DNA from: Thioalkalivibrio sp. ALJT
Lineage (GTDB): Bacteria; Pseudomonadota; Gammaproteobacteria; Ectothiorhodospirales; Ectothiorhodospiraceae
Assembly: GCF_000381825.1 (NCBI RefSeq)
Contig: NZ_KB907128.1
Span: 1 to 64,000 of the forward strand
Reading direction: 5' to 3'
Length of the DNA stretch: 64,000 nt
Shown here: positions 17,160 to 25,525 of the stretch, piece by piece
How positions within the stretch are numbered: the stretch's first letter is position 1
Layout of the letters: each line of letters starts with the position of its first letter
The notes under the pieces: model-generated
Seen by the model: only the letters and a program-made list of their open reading frames with translations
Database searches by the model: none
What the model was told of the DNA's origin: nothing
Made by a program: the position numbers and the translations under genes

Positions 17160-17858
17160 TCAGGATTTCCCGAGAAGGGCCTGTGCTCGGCGCAGAAGTT
17201 CGTCGGCCTCGTCCGGACGTTCTCTCAGGGCGCGGCTCCAGTGGGGGAACAGGTTCTGCTCCTCGCGTCCCTCGTGCTTGGCCAGCGCGCCAGAGATCAG
17301 GGCGAAAAACGGGGCCACGGCCCAGGCCTCGTCGACCCCTTCGCTGAATTCATGCTCCAGCATCGTGGTCTGTTCCAGGATCTCGTCGTGCTCGCGCAGC
17401 ATGATCGAGGTCGGATCCTGGCCGTTCGGGCTTCGGGGCAGATCCAGCAGGGGCACGATCAGTTCGTTTTCCACCTCCACGTGGCGGCGCAGGCCATCCA
17501 CGTAGGAGTGGAAATCCGGTGCGGCCCCCTCGAGATCGCCGGCGTTCACCTTGTGCAGGGCGCTGGCGAACAGGCGGTCGATGCGCAGGTGGTCGCGCTC
17601 CAGCAGGTCGACCAGATCTACCGGGGCGACATCCTCGCGCCGCTGTACCGTGAGCTTCCACAGCGGCGGCCCCTGTTCGCGCGTCTCCCAGTGGATCGCA
17701 TGGCGTAGCTGCAGGCTGACGGCATCCATCAAGAGCTTCGGCTCCTGATCCAGCCAGACCTCGAAGACCTGTCCCGTGCGCAGCTCGCGCAGGGTGTAGT
17801 AGGCGCGGGTGTGGGCATGTTCGGCCAGGCCGCGCAGATCGAGCACGAAGTCAGCCAT
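17160..17858 (-). CDS. DUF2249-hemerythrin fusion protein
   Basis: 232 residues in two parts: an N-terminal DUF2249 domain (FVLDLRGLAEHAHTRAYYTL ... WLDQEPKLLM, residues 1-70) and a C-terminal hemerythrin four-helix bundle with metal-binding His/Glu residues (LERDHLRIDRLF, HVEVENELIVPLL, LREHDEILEQ, KHEGREEQNLFPHW). Hemerythrin-type di-iron proteins bind oxygen or nitric oxide or repair iron centres, and DUF2249 proteins cluster with denitrification genes. Its start overlaps the end of the upstream hemerythrin gene by 8 bases; both lie downstream of a perfect FNR-type box. Confidence 0.88.
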   Translation of the reverse strand: MADFVLDLRGLAEHAHTRAYYTLRELRTGQVFEVWLDQEPKLLMDAVSLQLRHAIHWETREQGPPLWKLTVQRREDVAPVDLVDLLERDHLRIDRLFASALHKVNAGDLEGAAPDFHSYVDGLRRHVEVENELIVPLLDLPRSPNGQDPTSIMLREHDEILEQTTMLEHEFSEGVDEAWAVAPFFALISGALAKHEGREEQNLFPHWSRALRERPDEADELLRRAQALLGKS

Positions 17859-18408
17859 GGGCGTTGTCCCCCGTAACGGGGCTGATACCGCGGCGCGCGG
17901 CCATGGATGCGCCGATGGTGTGGCGCTCTTCCGGGCTCAGCAGTCGCTCGGCGAACGGCAGGATGGCGCGTTCCTCGAGGTCGAGGTGAAGGCGGTACTG
18001 GCGGATCCACGGGCCGGGATCGGGGAGATCCGTGGTTCTGCGATCGACAACCCGCTGCAGGGCCGGTCGTTGCCGGTCCCAGCCGGCCTCGAGTACTTCG
18101 TGTTCGGCGCTCAGGCGGTCCAGCCATGTGCACAGCCGGGGTGGGCTGTCCGCGGCATCGCGATGCCGGCGGAGCAGGGGAAAAAGATCTTCGTCTTCGT
18201 CCGCGTGGTGATGGGGGGCCGCCTTGTGGAAATAGTCCAGCACGCGTTGCGCGGCCGCACGCGCATCGGCGTCGGCGCCTTTTGTGGAGAGATGGGCGGG
18301 CAGGCGCTCGAGGATGTCCAGGGTGTTCAGGATCCGCCGATGGCAGGCGCGCAGCAGTTCAATGGGTTGCTGGAATCCGGGCGCGGTTTCGTGGAATTGC
18401 AGGTGCAT
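17851..18408 (-). CDS. Hemerythrin-domain protein
   Basis: 185 residues from the chosen ATG at 18408 (MHLQFHETAPG), with the hemerythrin ligands in CHRRILNTLDIL, HHHADEDEDLFPLL, SAEHEVLEAGW and LHLDLEERAILPFAERLL. The 18408 start is preferred to the ATG at 18441 because GAGG lies 9 bases upstream and because an FNR box centred at 18481 would put the transcription start near 18440. First gene of a two-gene operon with the DUF2249-hemerythrin fusion. Expected to act in the cytoplasm, since no signal peptide is visible. Confidence 0.87.
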   Translation of the reverse strand: MHLQFHETAPGFQQPIELLRACHRRILNTLDILERLPAHLSTKGADADARAAAQRVLDYFHKAAPHHHADEDEDLFPLLRRHRDAADSPPRLCTWLDRLSAEHEVLEAGWDRQRPALQRVVDRRTTDLPDPGPWIRQYRLHLDLEERAILPFAERLLSPEERHTIGASMAARRGISPVTGDNAHG

Positions 18409-18474
18409 CGTGCTTGTGGCCTCGGACGGTTGCCCTGTCATGGGGACTTTTATCTGAAGGGACGGCAAAGGGGC

Positions 18475-18488
18475 TTGATCTCAATCAA
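18475..18488 (-). promoter_or_regulatory. FNR/Anr-type operator
   Basis: TTGAT-CTCA-ATCAA is a perfect match to the FNR/Anr/Dnr consensus TTGAT-N4-ATCAA. Its centre is about 41 bases upstream of a transcription start expected near 18440, the class II activating position, in front of the hemerythrin pair. Confidence 0.8.
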
Positions 18489-18531
18489 TTGCTATTCGAC
18501 GGACCGGCATTATGCCTCTTGATTCGCCACC

Positions 18532-18697
18532 AGGAGCCTGTCGGGTTTGGGTGATCGTCGCGAGCGCCGGGCAGGAGAGCGGGGCCTTTTTTCGGTCTCT
18601 CGACGCGCATCGTGGGGACGATATAACGAGACAGAGCGGCACAAGGGACGCCTGTCCCGAGCGCGCAGCCGATCCGTCCCGGATCCGACAGGCTCCC
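18532..18697 (-). repeat. Long inverted-repeat-ended intergenic element (copy 3)
   Basis: About 166 bases with inverted ends: AGGAGCCTGTCGGGT at one side and ATCCGACAGGCTCCC at the other. In reverse complement it aligns over its full length with 35712-35877 (shared blocks include GACGGATCGGCTG, ATCGTCCCCAC and CTCGCGACGATC). It fills the gap between the hemerythrin operon and rnk. Confidence 0.8.
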
Positions 18698-18941
18698 AGG
18701 GTCCGCCCTTCGCCGGGGCGCAGGATAGGATGAGCGCTGCGAATCCCATCAAGGGAGGTGCGCCAATGGGGCGTGCGGACAGACTGCGAGTCAGGGTGTC
18801 CACGAGTACGTGACGTGCTGGATCGCTTTTTGGGCGAGACTTGGCTAATCTCGAGACGTGTTTCCGGGTTTCCGGAGAATCCCTTTATTTCCTGTTTGAC
18901 GCGCCTCCCGGGGGGGTGCGTGTTGCCTTTGGAGTGTGAAC

Positions 18942-19352
18942 GTGAACAAGCCGCAGATCACTGTCTCTGCTACCGACGTGGAACGTCTGGACAAGCTGCT
19001 GGAGTCGATGCCGGCCGATGCCTTTCCGGGCAAGGCGGATCTCGAGGCCGAGCTGGAACGGGCCGAGGTTGTGGAGTCGAAGTCGATCCCGCCGACGGTG
19101 GTGACCATGAATTCGCGTGTGCGCTTCCGCGTCATCGAATCCGACGAGGTCTTCGAGATGACGCTGGTCTACCCCCGCGACATGGACGAGAGCGGAGGGA
19201 CGCTGTCGATTCTGGCCCCGGTGGGCAGTGCCCTGCTGGGGTTGTCCGAGGGGAACGAGATCGAATGGCCGCGTCCGGGTGGCGGCCGAATGCACGTGCG
19301 TATCGACGCGGTGCTCTACCAGCCCGAGCGCGCTGGCGAATACCACCGGTAA
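18942..19352 (+). CDS. rnk: Nucleoside diphosphate kinase regulator Rnk
   Basis: 136 residues, exactly the length of E. coli Rnk. A short N-terminal helical pair (VERLDKLLESM) precedes a GreA/GreB C-terminal-like FKBP domain (VTMNSRVRFRV ... VYPRDMDESGGTLSILAPVG ... LLGLSEGNEIEW). Rnk binds RNA polymerase near the secondary channel but lacks the Gre coiled coil. The GTG at 18942 has GGAG (18931-18934) 7 bases upstream, better spaced than the GTG at 18936. Confidence 0.9.
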   Translation: MNKPQITVSATDVERLDKLLESMPADAFPGKADLEAELERAEVVESKSIPPTVVTMNSRVRFRVIESDEVFEMTLVYPRDMDESGGTLSILAPVGSALLGLSEGNEIEWPRPGGGRMHVRIDAVLYQPERAGEYHR

Positions 19353-19413
19353 ATGCGCGGACTGTCGTGGCGCCGGGCGGATTGGGTGTCAGTCCCGAAA
19401 TCCGCATGGCCCA

Positions 19414-20982
19414 CTAGCCCCAATAGCCCTGATGAAACCACCGGCCGCTGCGCAGGCAACGGAACAGCCACAAGCGGCGCCCGTGTGGGTCCCGGGCGAG
19501 GGCATAGTCACGGCGCTGGTCGTGGCCGTGATCCCACCAGCCATCTTCCAGACGTCCCAGCGGTTGCGGCGCCACCGGGGGCGCAATGGACACCGGCTCC
19601 TGTACCCAGAAGGCATTGCCACAGACCCCCTGGGCGGCGGGCAGGGTGTCCGTGTGGTGCAGGGCCTCGGGTTGCGGGCAGGGCCGTTGGGCGGCTTCCG
19701 GCAACGGGGTCCGGCGGTTTTCCAGACCGCATACGGCTGCGTTGCCCAGGCGCGCGCGGATGCGGGCCGGGGCGGTGGGTAGGGTTGCCGTAGCGTGGTC
19801 GCCGGGGGCCGTGGTCAGCAGGGCCGCGCTCGTGGTTGGCGGGTCGAGCAGCCGGTCCGCGTGCAGGCGCAGGCCGATGACCGGGGCCTTCAGGGTGACG
19901 CGTTCCAGTCGAGTCTGCCACAGCTCCAGCCACTGTGTGGCGCGGATATCGGGTTCCCCGAGCGCCAGTTCCAGCCGGGTGCGGGTCTCGCGATGCTGCA
20001 GCTCCAGGGCCATGCCCTGCAGACTGCGGCCGATGCCGCGCAGTTGTGCCTCCGCCTGGCGCAGCAGGCGCTTGAGCGGGAAGGCCAGTGCGGTGGTTGC
20101 GTGAATCTCGTGCTCCAGGCGCAGAGGCAGATCCAGTTCCGCCGCCGGGCTGAACCGAGGCAGGGTTTCCGGCTGACGGCCCAGCAGCTGGTCCAGTAGC
20201 CGGATCAGTTCGGCGCCGTGGCGCTGCGCCAGGGCCTCGCGTGACAGTCGCAGCAGGTCTTCCAGCCGCCGCAGCCCGGTGGCCTGCAGGGCCTCGCAGG
20301 TGGCGGCGGACAGTGGCAGGGCCTGCAGTGGTATCGGGCCCAGGGTGCGGCGCAGGGCCTCTGCGGTCTCCGGGATCTCCGGATGCCGCAGCCCGGCCAG
20401 CAGGCGTGCGGCGGCCGGGCTGCGTGCCAGCCCGATACGGGCGTGGAATCCGAGTGCGGCCAGGGTCTGGCGGGTCTGCTCCCGCAGTGCCTCCAGCCCG
20501 CCGAACAGGCGCCGGCTGCGCCCGACCTCGAGCATGATGCGCTGCGCTGCCGGTTCCGGATGGACGTGGTCGCTGAACTGCAGCAGTACCCCGGCGAGGC
20601 GTTCGACCTGGGCATGCAGTGCTGCCGGATCGTAGTCGACCAGGTGCGGGGTATCCAGCACGGCCAGGGCATCGGCCAGGGCGATGCCGGGCCGCGCCCC
20701 GGCGCGGCGTGCGGCCCGGCTGGCTGCGTGTACCCGCTGGCGCGGGCCGGATTCTACTATCAGCAGTGGCGTACCGCGCGCCGGGGTGGGTTCGCTGCGG
20801 GCCAGCTGTTCCAGGGCCAGGTGCGGCAGCTCGACCGCCATCCAGTGATCGTGTCCGGTGGCGTCGGGAGGCGGCGGGCGGGACGGCTCGGGGGCGGGCA
20901 GCGGGGAGGTGTCCGGGATCAGGCTCAGCTGGTGCCGGGGTGGAGGCGTGCCGGGGGGTGAATGGCGGGCAGGGCGGCCCAT
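19414..20982 (-). CDS. imuB: ImuB, Y-family DNA polymerase-like protein
   Basis: A 522-residue Y-family polymerase relative: WMAVELPHLALEQLAR, ARRAGARPGIALADALAV and later VGRSRRLFGGLEALRE and IGLARSPAAARLLA follow the palm/finger pattern, but the catalytic carboxylates of active Y polymerases are absent, as in ImuB. ImuB links the sliding clamp to ImuA and DnaE2 in damage-induced mutagenesis. The first 40 residues are Pro-rich. It begins 2 bases after imuA ends. Downstream, where dnaE2 usually lies, the next gene is the convergent rnk, so the polymerase partner is missing from this locus. Confidence 0.9.
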   Translation of the reverse strand: MGRPARHSPPGTPPPRHQLSLIPDTSPLPAPEPSRPPPPDATGHDHWMAVELPHLALEQLARSEPTPARGTPLLIVESGPRQRVHAASRAARRAGARPGIALADALAVLDTPHLVDYDPAALHAQVERLAGVLLQFSDHVHPEPAAQRIMLEVGRSRRLFGGLEALREQTRQTLAALGFHARIGLARSPAAARLLAGLRHPEIPETAEALRRTLGPIPLQALPLSAATCEALQATGLRRLEDLLRLSREALAQRHGAELIRLLDQLLGRQPETLPRFSPAAELDLPLRLEHEIHATTALAFPLKRLLRQAEAQLRGIGRSLQGMALELQHRETRTRLELALGEPDIRATQWLELWQTRLERVTLKAPVIGLRLHADRLLDPPTTSAALLTTAPGDHATATLPTAPARIRARLGNAAVCGLENRRTPLPEAAQRPCPQPEALHHTDTLPAAQGVCGNAFWVQEPVSIAPPVAPQPLGRLEDGWWDHGHDQRRDYALARDPHGRRLWLFRCLRSGRWFHQGYWG

Positions 20983-20984
20983 GC

Positions 20985-21626
20985 TCAGGTACCGGGCAGC
21001 GGCTGTGGATCGGGGATATGCAGGGGCTGCCCCGAACGCGTCCAGCCTCCCCGGCCCTTGAGGCTGTGCAGTCGCAGCCCGTTGCCGGCCGGCTGCCACT
21101 GCAGGCGTTGATGGGCGGGGGAGGGCTGCTGTGCGGCCTGTGGCGGACGGTACAGGATGGCGCAGGCCCGGCTTTCCGCGGCGGCGAGACGCAGGCGGCG
21201 CAGCAGGGCGATCTCCACCGGGCCCTGCAGCCAGGCGAGCAGGGCGCCGAAGGCCGGGTCGCGCAGGCACTGCTCGCTGGCCCAAAGGCGATCACGGTCC
21301 GCGTCGGCACGGATCAGCAGCACGCGTTCGGCAGGGATGCCGAGTGCCTGCCAGCCGGGCAGCCAGGGCGTGGCCGGTGGTGCGATTAGCGCAATCCTGT
21401 AGCCCGCCTGGCCGCAGGCCGCCAGCATCGGGGCCAGCAGCCGGGTCTCGCCGCAGCCGAACGGGGCGCCCAGTAACTCGACCAGTTGGCCGCGTGGCCA
21501 GCCACCCCCCAGGGCGTGATCCAGCGGGGGGTGGCCGCTGGGCCAGACCGGGGTGCCGGCGGGCGGAACCGTGCTGCGGCCACGCCAGAGGGCCGGGTGC
21601 TCGAGCAGGGCGTCCAGCGCAGCCAT
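20985..21626 (-). CDS. imuA: ImuA, SOS mutagenesis RecA-like protein
   Basis: 213 residues resembling the RecA/SulA-like ImuA family: PLDHALGGGWPRGQLVELLG followed by GCGETRLLAPMLAA takes the place of a Walker A region, with GCGET rather than GKT, and IALIAPPATPWLPGWQALGI is the usual second block. ImuA interacts with ImuB in translesion synthesis. It begins 3 bases after lexA ends, in a lexA-imuA-imuB operon behind a LexA box. Confidence 0.9.
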   Translation of the reverse strand: MAALDALLEHPALWRGRSTVPPAGTPVWPSGHPPLDHALGGGWPRGQLVELLGAPFGCGETRLLAPMLAACGQAGYRIALIAPPATPWLPGWQALGIPAERVLLIRADADRDRLWASEQCLRDPAFGALLAWLQGPVEIALLRRLRLAAAESRACAILYRPPQAAQQPSPAHQRLQWQPAGNGLRLHSLKGRGGWTRSGQPLHIPDPQPLPGT

Positions 21627-21629
21627 GTC

Positions 21630-22247
21630 CTAGTCCCGTGGTTCCAGGTCTCGCAGGACGCCAACCCCGATCCCTTCGATGGCCAGTTCCTGGTGTTCCA
21701 GGTCGATCTCGATGGGGGTGAAGTCGGGATTCTCCGGGAGCAGGCGCACCTGCGGGCCGTCCTGCGCGAAGCGCTTCACGGTGACCTCGTCCTCGATGCG
21801 GGCGACCACGATCTGACCGGGCCGGGCCTCCGGGGTCTGGCGCACGGCCAGCAGATCGCCGTCGAGGATGCCGGCGTCGCGCATGCTCTCGCCATGCACG
21901 CGCAGGAGGTAGTCGGGGTGGGCACGAAACAGGGCGTCGTCGATGCGGTAGTGGCGCTCGATGTGTTCGGTAGCAAGGATCGGCAGGCCGGCGGCGACGC
22001 GCCCGACCAGGGGCAGCTCGCGCGGGATGCCGCGCGCCGCCCCCGGCAGGCGGATACCGCGCGAGGTGCCGCCCAGCAGTTCGATGGCGCCCTTTTTTGC
22101 CAGCGCCTTCAGGTGGCATTCGGCCGCGTAGGGGGAGCGAAAGCCGAAGGCCCGGGCGATCTCGTTGCGGGTGGGCGCCGTGCCCTGAGTGGCAACGGTC
22201 TCGGTGATGTAGTCGAGGATGGCCTGCTGGCGTTCAGTAAGCGACAC
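21630..22247 (-). CDS. lexA: LexA SOS repressor
   Basis: 205 residues. The winged helix domain reads [20 protein letters not shown], the self-cleavage site is Ala86-Gly87 ([10 protein letters not shown]), and the catalytic pair is Ser121 (HGESMRDAG) and Lys158 (EVTVKRF). On RecA activation it cleaves itself and derepresses SOS genes. GTG start at 22247 with GGAGG at 22255-22259. It is autoregulated through the operator at 22265-22280 and heads the imuA-imuB operon, so the operon encodes its own repressor. Confidence 0.96.
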   Translation of the reverse strand: MSLTERQQAILDYITETVATQGTAPTRNEIARAFGFRSPYAAECHLKALAKKGAIELLGGTSRGIRLPGAARGIPRELPLVGRVAAGLPILATEHIERHYRIDDALFRAHPDYLLRVHGESMRDAGILDGDLLAVRQTPEARPGQIVVARIEDEVTVKRFAQDGPQVRLLPENPDFTPIEIDLEHQELAIEGIGVGVLRDLEPRD

Positions 22248-22264
22248 AAGGCGCCCTCCGGTAT

Positions 22265-22280
22265 CTGTTTATATATACAG
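22265..22280 (-). promoter_or_regulatory. LexA box (SOS operator)
   Basis: CTGT-TTATATAT-ACAG, a full match to the gammaproteobacterial CTGT-N8-ACAG consensus, 17 bases upstream of the lexA start codon. On the minus strand TACTGT/TATATA within it can serve as the -10 of a promoter with TTGCCC about 18 bases upstream. Confidence 0.93.
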
Positions 22281-22488
22281 TATCCGGATGACTCGCTACA
22301 GGGCAAGGGCGATTTGCAGGCAGGCCGGAAGGTCGGGGTGGTTTCAGGGGAAAGACCCTGTCGGACAGGTATGCATATTCGCTTCTGACCTTCGTGCCCG
22401 GCGCCGCCCGGCATCACGCTAGCTGTCTTCCAGCCTTCTTTTCTTCCTGCTGCCTGCGTGGGTCTGGTGGTGAACTCGCGCCGGGTTT

Positions 22489-22980
22489 TCAGGCGGGGGT
22501 GTAGTCCAGCGGCAGGGCGGTGCGGTCGACGACGCGGCGCAGGACGAAGCTGGAGTGCACGCTGTCCACGCCCTCCAGGCGGGTGATGCGCCGCAACAGG
22601 AAGTCCTGATAGGCATCCATGTCGGGGACTACCACCTGCAGCATGTAGTCGGCGGACTGCCCGGTGATCAGGTAGCAGTGCTGGACCTCGGGGTAGCCGG
22701 CCACGGTTTCCTCGAAATGCGCGAAGCGTTCCGGGGTGTGGCGGTCCATGCCGATGTGGATCAGGGCGGTCAGCTCCAGGCCCAGGGCGCGCCGGTCCAG
22801 CAGGGCCACGCGGCGCAGCAGGATGCCGGCCTGCTCCAGTGCGCGTACCCGGCGCAGGCAGGGCGAGGGGCTGAGTCCGACGCGATCGGCCAGGGCCTGG
22901 TTCGACAGGCTGGCATCCTCCTGCAGGATTTCGAGGATGCGGCGATCAAAGCGGTCCAGTGAGTGCGGTTGCGGTTTCAT
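22489..22980 (-). CDS. Lrp/AsnC-family transcriptional regulator
   Basis: 163 residues: an N-terminal helix-turn-helix (LDRFDRRILEILQEDASLSN, then ALADRVGLSPSPCLRRVRAL) and a C-terminal RAM domain (HCYLITGQSADYMLQVVVPD ... VHSSFVLRRVV) that binds amino acids and builds octamers. The start at 22980 (MKPQPH) is chosen over 22998 because a repeated TTATTGCGCA motif, probably the operator, overlaps the upstream candidate. Divergent from leuA, so leucine-pathway control is plausible. Confidence 0.92.
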   Translation of the reverse strand: MKPQPHSLDRFDRRILEILQEDASLSNQALADRVGLSPSPCLRRVRALEQAGILLRRVALLDRRALGLELTALIHIGMDRHTPERFAHFEETVAGYPEVQHCYLITGQSADYMLQVVVPDMDAYQDFLLRRITRLEGVDSVHSSFVLRRVVDRTALPLDYTPA

Positions 22981-22987
22981 GGGTGGA

Positions 22988-23018
22988 TTATTGCGCATAT
23001 GAAGCTTTATTGCGCAAT
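22988..23018. promoter_or_regulatory. Candidate operator between lrp and leuA
   Basis: The 10-mer TTATTGCGCA occurs twice, at 22988-22997 and 23007-23016, 19 bases apart; the second is part of the palindrome ATTGCGCAAT. It lies just before the regulator's start, as expected for an autoregulatory Lrp-type site. Confidence 0.5.
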
Positions 23019-23159
23019 GATAGATCCCTTCTAAGGCCTTGATAGGGAAAAACGCAAGGTTATGCTCGGGTGGATGCGTTAGGATAATGCACAGACCGAA
23101 ATCCGGAGCGTGGTGGTCGCCTCCATGGCGAGGCCGCGCCCTTACAGGAGACAAGCACC

Positions 23160-24845
23160 ATGGCCTTCGATCACACCAAATACGCCCCGTTCCCGCCGAT
23201 CGACAAGGCGGACCGCCGCTGGCCGGCGCAGCGCACCACGGTTGCGCCGCGTTTCTGCGCGGTGGACCTGCGCGACGGCAACCAGGCGCTGGTGCACCCG
23301 ATGAGTGTCGAGCAGAAGATGCGCTTCTTCGAGGTGCTGGTGGATATCGGCCTGACCGAGATCGAGATCGGCTTTCCCTCTGCCTCGCAGATCGACTACG
23401 ACTTCACCCGGCGCCTGATCGAGGAGGACCGTATTCCCGAGGGCGTCTATGTTCAGGTGCTGACGCAGGCCCGCGAGGACCTGATCCAGAAGACCTTCGC
23501 GGCGCTGGAGGGTGCGCCGCGCGCGGTGGTGCACGTGTACAACTCCACCAACCCGGCGCAGCGCGAGCAGGTCTTCCGCATGGACCGCGCCGGCATCCGC
23601 GGCATCGCCGAGAACGGCGCGCGCTGGGTGCGTGACTACGCGGCGAAGTATCCGCAGACGGACTGGATCTTCCAGTACTCGCCGGAGAGCTTCTCCACCA
23701 CCGAGCTGGACTACGCGGTCGAGGTCGTGGACGCGGTCAACGCGATCTGGCGCCCGGATCAGGGCCAGAAGGTGGTGATCAACCTGCCGGCCACGGTCGA
23801 GTCCGCCACGCCGAACGTCTTCGCCGACCAGGTCGAGTGGTTCTGCGATCACGTGCAGTATCGCGAGCACTTCTGTGTGTCGCTGCATACGCACAACGAT
23901 CGCGGGACTGGTGTGGCCGCGGCCGAGCTGGGCCTGTTGGCCGGGGCCGATCGCCTGGAAGGCACGCTGTTCGGCAACGGCGAGCGCACCGGCAACATGG
24001 ATCTGGTCACGGTCGGCATGAACCTGTACTCGCAGGGGATCGACCCGACCATCGATCTGTCCGACATGGAACGGCTGATGGACGTGTACAAGGAGTGCAC
24101 CGACATGCCGATCCACCCGCGCCACCCGTGGGCCGGCGAGCTGGTGTACACCGCGTTTTCCGGCAGCCACCAGGATGCGATTCGCAAGGGGCTGGCGCAT
24201 TACAAGGAGCAGGGTGGTCACTGGAACGTGCCTTACCTGCCGATCGACCCGGGCGATCTGGGCCGGCGCTACGAGGAGGTCGTGCGCATTAACAGTCAGT
24301 CCGGCAAGGGCGGCGTGACGCATGTGCTGGAGCGCGATTACGGCATCGAGCTGCCGCGCTGGCTGGCGATCGAATTTGCCCGCATCGTGCAGAAGGATGC
24401 CGAGACCTCGCAGGTCGAGGTCTCCTCGAAGCGCATCCACGAGCTGTTCGAGCAGCACTATCTGACGCCGGTCGCCGGCTGGGATCTGGTGCGCTACGAG
24501 ATCGAGAAGGAAGGCCCGGTGGTGCGGCTGGACGCGACCATGGGCCCGCCGGGGCGCGAGTCGCGCCTGCAGGGCGAGGGTCATGGCGCGGTCGAGGCCT
24601 TGACCGCTGCGATGAAGGCCGACCGGGGTGTGGAGGTCAAGGTGAACCACTTTGACGAGCACGCGATGGAGTCCGGCACCGAGGCGTACGCGATGGCCGC
24701 GGTTGATGTGCAGGTCGATGGCGAGCGCTCAGTGGGGGTTGCCCTGGGTGAGGACACGACCGCCGCCACATTGCAGGCCGTACTGAACGCTACCGGTCGC
24801 CGTCTGGGCGAACGCGCCGCCGAACCGGTTGCCGCCAACGCCTGA
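23160..24845 (+). CDS. leuA: 2-isopropylmalate synthase, long (LeuA2) form
   Basis: A 561-residue enzyme making 2-isopropylmalate from acetyl-CoA and 2-ketoisovalerate, the first step of leucine synthesis. The TIM-barrel has the DLRDGNQAL metal/substrate motif (about residue 36), the HxH pair in SLHTHNDRG and GNGERTGN. The C-terminal regulatory domain (from about residue 440) is of the type found in the longer actinobacterial/yeast-like IPMS. AGGAG precedes the ATG. No leuBCD is in the window, and no leader peptide with leucine codons was seen upstream. Confidence 0.95.
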   Translation: MAFDHTKYAPFPPIDKADRRWPAQRTTVAPRFCAVDLRDGNQALVHPMSVEQKMRFFEVLVDIGLTEIEIGFPSASQIDYDFTRRLIEEDRIPEGVYVQVLTQAREDLIQKTFAALEGAPRAVVHVYNSTNPAQREQVFRMDRAGIRGIAENGARWVRDYAAKYPQTDWIFQYSPESFSTTELDYAVEVVDAVNAIWRPDQGQKVVINLPATVESATPNVFADQVEWFCDHVQYREHFCVSLHTHNDRGTGVAAAELGLLAGADRLEGTLFGNGERTGNMDLVTVGMNLYSQGIDPTIDLSDMERLMDVYKECTDMPIHPRHPWAGELVYTAFSGSHQDAIRKGLAHYKEQGGHWNVPYLPIDPGDLGRRYEEVVRINSQSGKGGVTHVLERDYGIELPRWLAIEFARIVQKDAETSQVEVSSKRIHELFEQHYLTPVAGWDLVRYEIEKEGPVVRLDATMGPPGRESRLQGEGHGAVEALTAAMKADRGVEVKVNHFDEHAMESGTEAYAMAAVDVQVDGERSVGVALGEDTTAATLQAVLNATGRRLGERAAEPVAANA

Positions 24846-24937
24846 TCCCGTGCCCTCCCGTGCGTCCGAGGGCGCGCAGGGGAGGCGTTGAGGGCCACGC
24901 AAGCGCCGGTCGTTGAGGTGGGGCGGGCTTTGGCGGG

Positions 24938-25010
24938 GGCTTCGCCTGCAAGCAGGCTCCTACCGGGGGTGCGGTTCTGTAGGAGCCGCCCTGGCGGCGA
25001 AGCCCGCGCC
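24938..25010. repeat. Pair of REP palindromes in opposite orientation
   Basis: GGCTTCGCCTGCAAGCAGGC then TCCTAC at 24938-24963 is the reverse form of the GTAGGAGC element; GTAGGAGCCGCCCTGGCGGC followed by GAAGCCCGCGCC at 24979-25010 is a second copy in plus orientation with a different stem. The head-to-head arrangement, 15 bases apart, is that of a bacterial interspersed mosaic element. Confidence 0.85.
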
Positions 25011-25084
25011 GGAGCGCCGCAGCCGGGTTCCGTCCCGGGCTCTTTGCTTCACCCGCTTCTACAGCGCGTCGGGTGCCGGAGACT

Positions 25085-25525
25085 TCAGAATCGACGAACG
25101 GTCAGGCCCATTGATGAAGCCGCATCCGCCAGGGCGTTGTCTGCGGTGGCAATCACTGGAATCTCGTGATGACGCGCAGTTGCGATGTGCAGGGCGTCCA
25201 GCGTCCGTAGCGGGTGTTCGGGGTAGCGGGTGATCAGGTTGGTTGCTTCCTCGAAGAGTGAGTCGTCGAAGGGATAAAGCTGTAACGAGGCGCTGGAGAT
25301 GTCGTCCTGGAAGGTGGCGAAGATGATCGTTTCCAGCTCCTGCGGCAGTTCGCCCACGCGTCGGCGCCGTGCGAGCAGGGACCGCAGTTCTGTGGCCACC
25401 AGGCGACTGATGATGGCGATGTCAACCTTTTTCAGGTAGTCGACAAAGGCCTCGGAGCCCGGTTCGTTCAGGTACCACTTGGCCAGGGCACTGGTGTCGA
25501 GGTAGCACCGTTCATCCGCGCTCAT
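25085..25525 (-). CDS. vapC: VapC-like PIN-domain toxin
   Basis: 146 residues of the PIN ribonuclease fold. Acidic residues expected at the metal site are visible in CYLDTSALAKWY (Asp near residue 9), SRLVATELRSLL (Glu), RTLDALHIATA (Asp) and VIATADNALADAA (Asp). It should cleave RNA (often initiator tRNA or rRNA) when not held by its antitoxin. Its start lies inside the end of the antitoxin gene (14-base overlap), the classic coupled toxin-antitoxin arrangement. Confidence 0.9.
   Translation of the reverse strand: MSADERCYLDTSALAKWYLNEPGSEAFVDYLKKVDIAIISRLVATELRSLLARRRRVGELPQELETIIFATFQDDISSASLQLYPFDDSLFEEATNLITRYPEHPLRTLDALHIATARHHEIPVIATADNALADAASSMGLTVRRF

Noticed and set aside
23040-23159. 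A leader peptide or T-box upstream of leuA
   Set aside because: No run of leucine codons, no T-box core sequence and no terminator/antiterminator pair was seen.
23142-24662. A 506-codon minus-strand frame opposite leuA
   Set aside because: Antisense shadow of leuA; the plus-strand frame has the DLRDGNQ and HTHND motifs.
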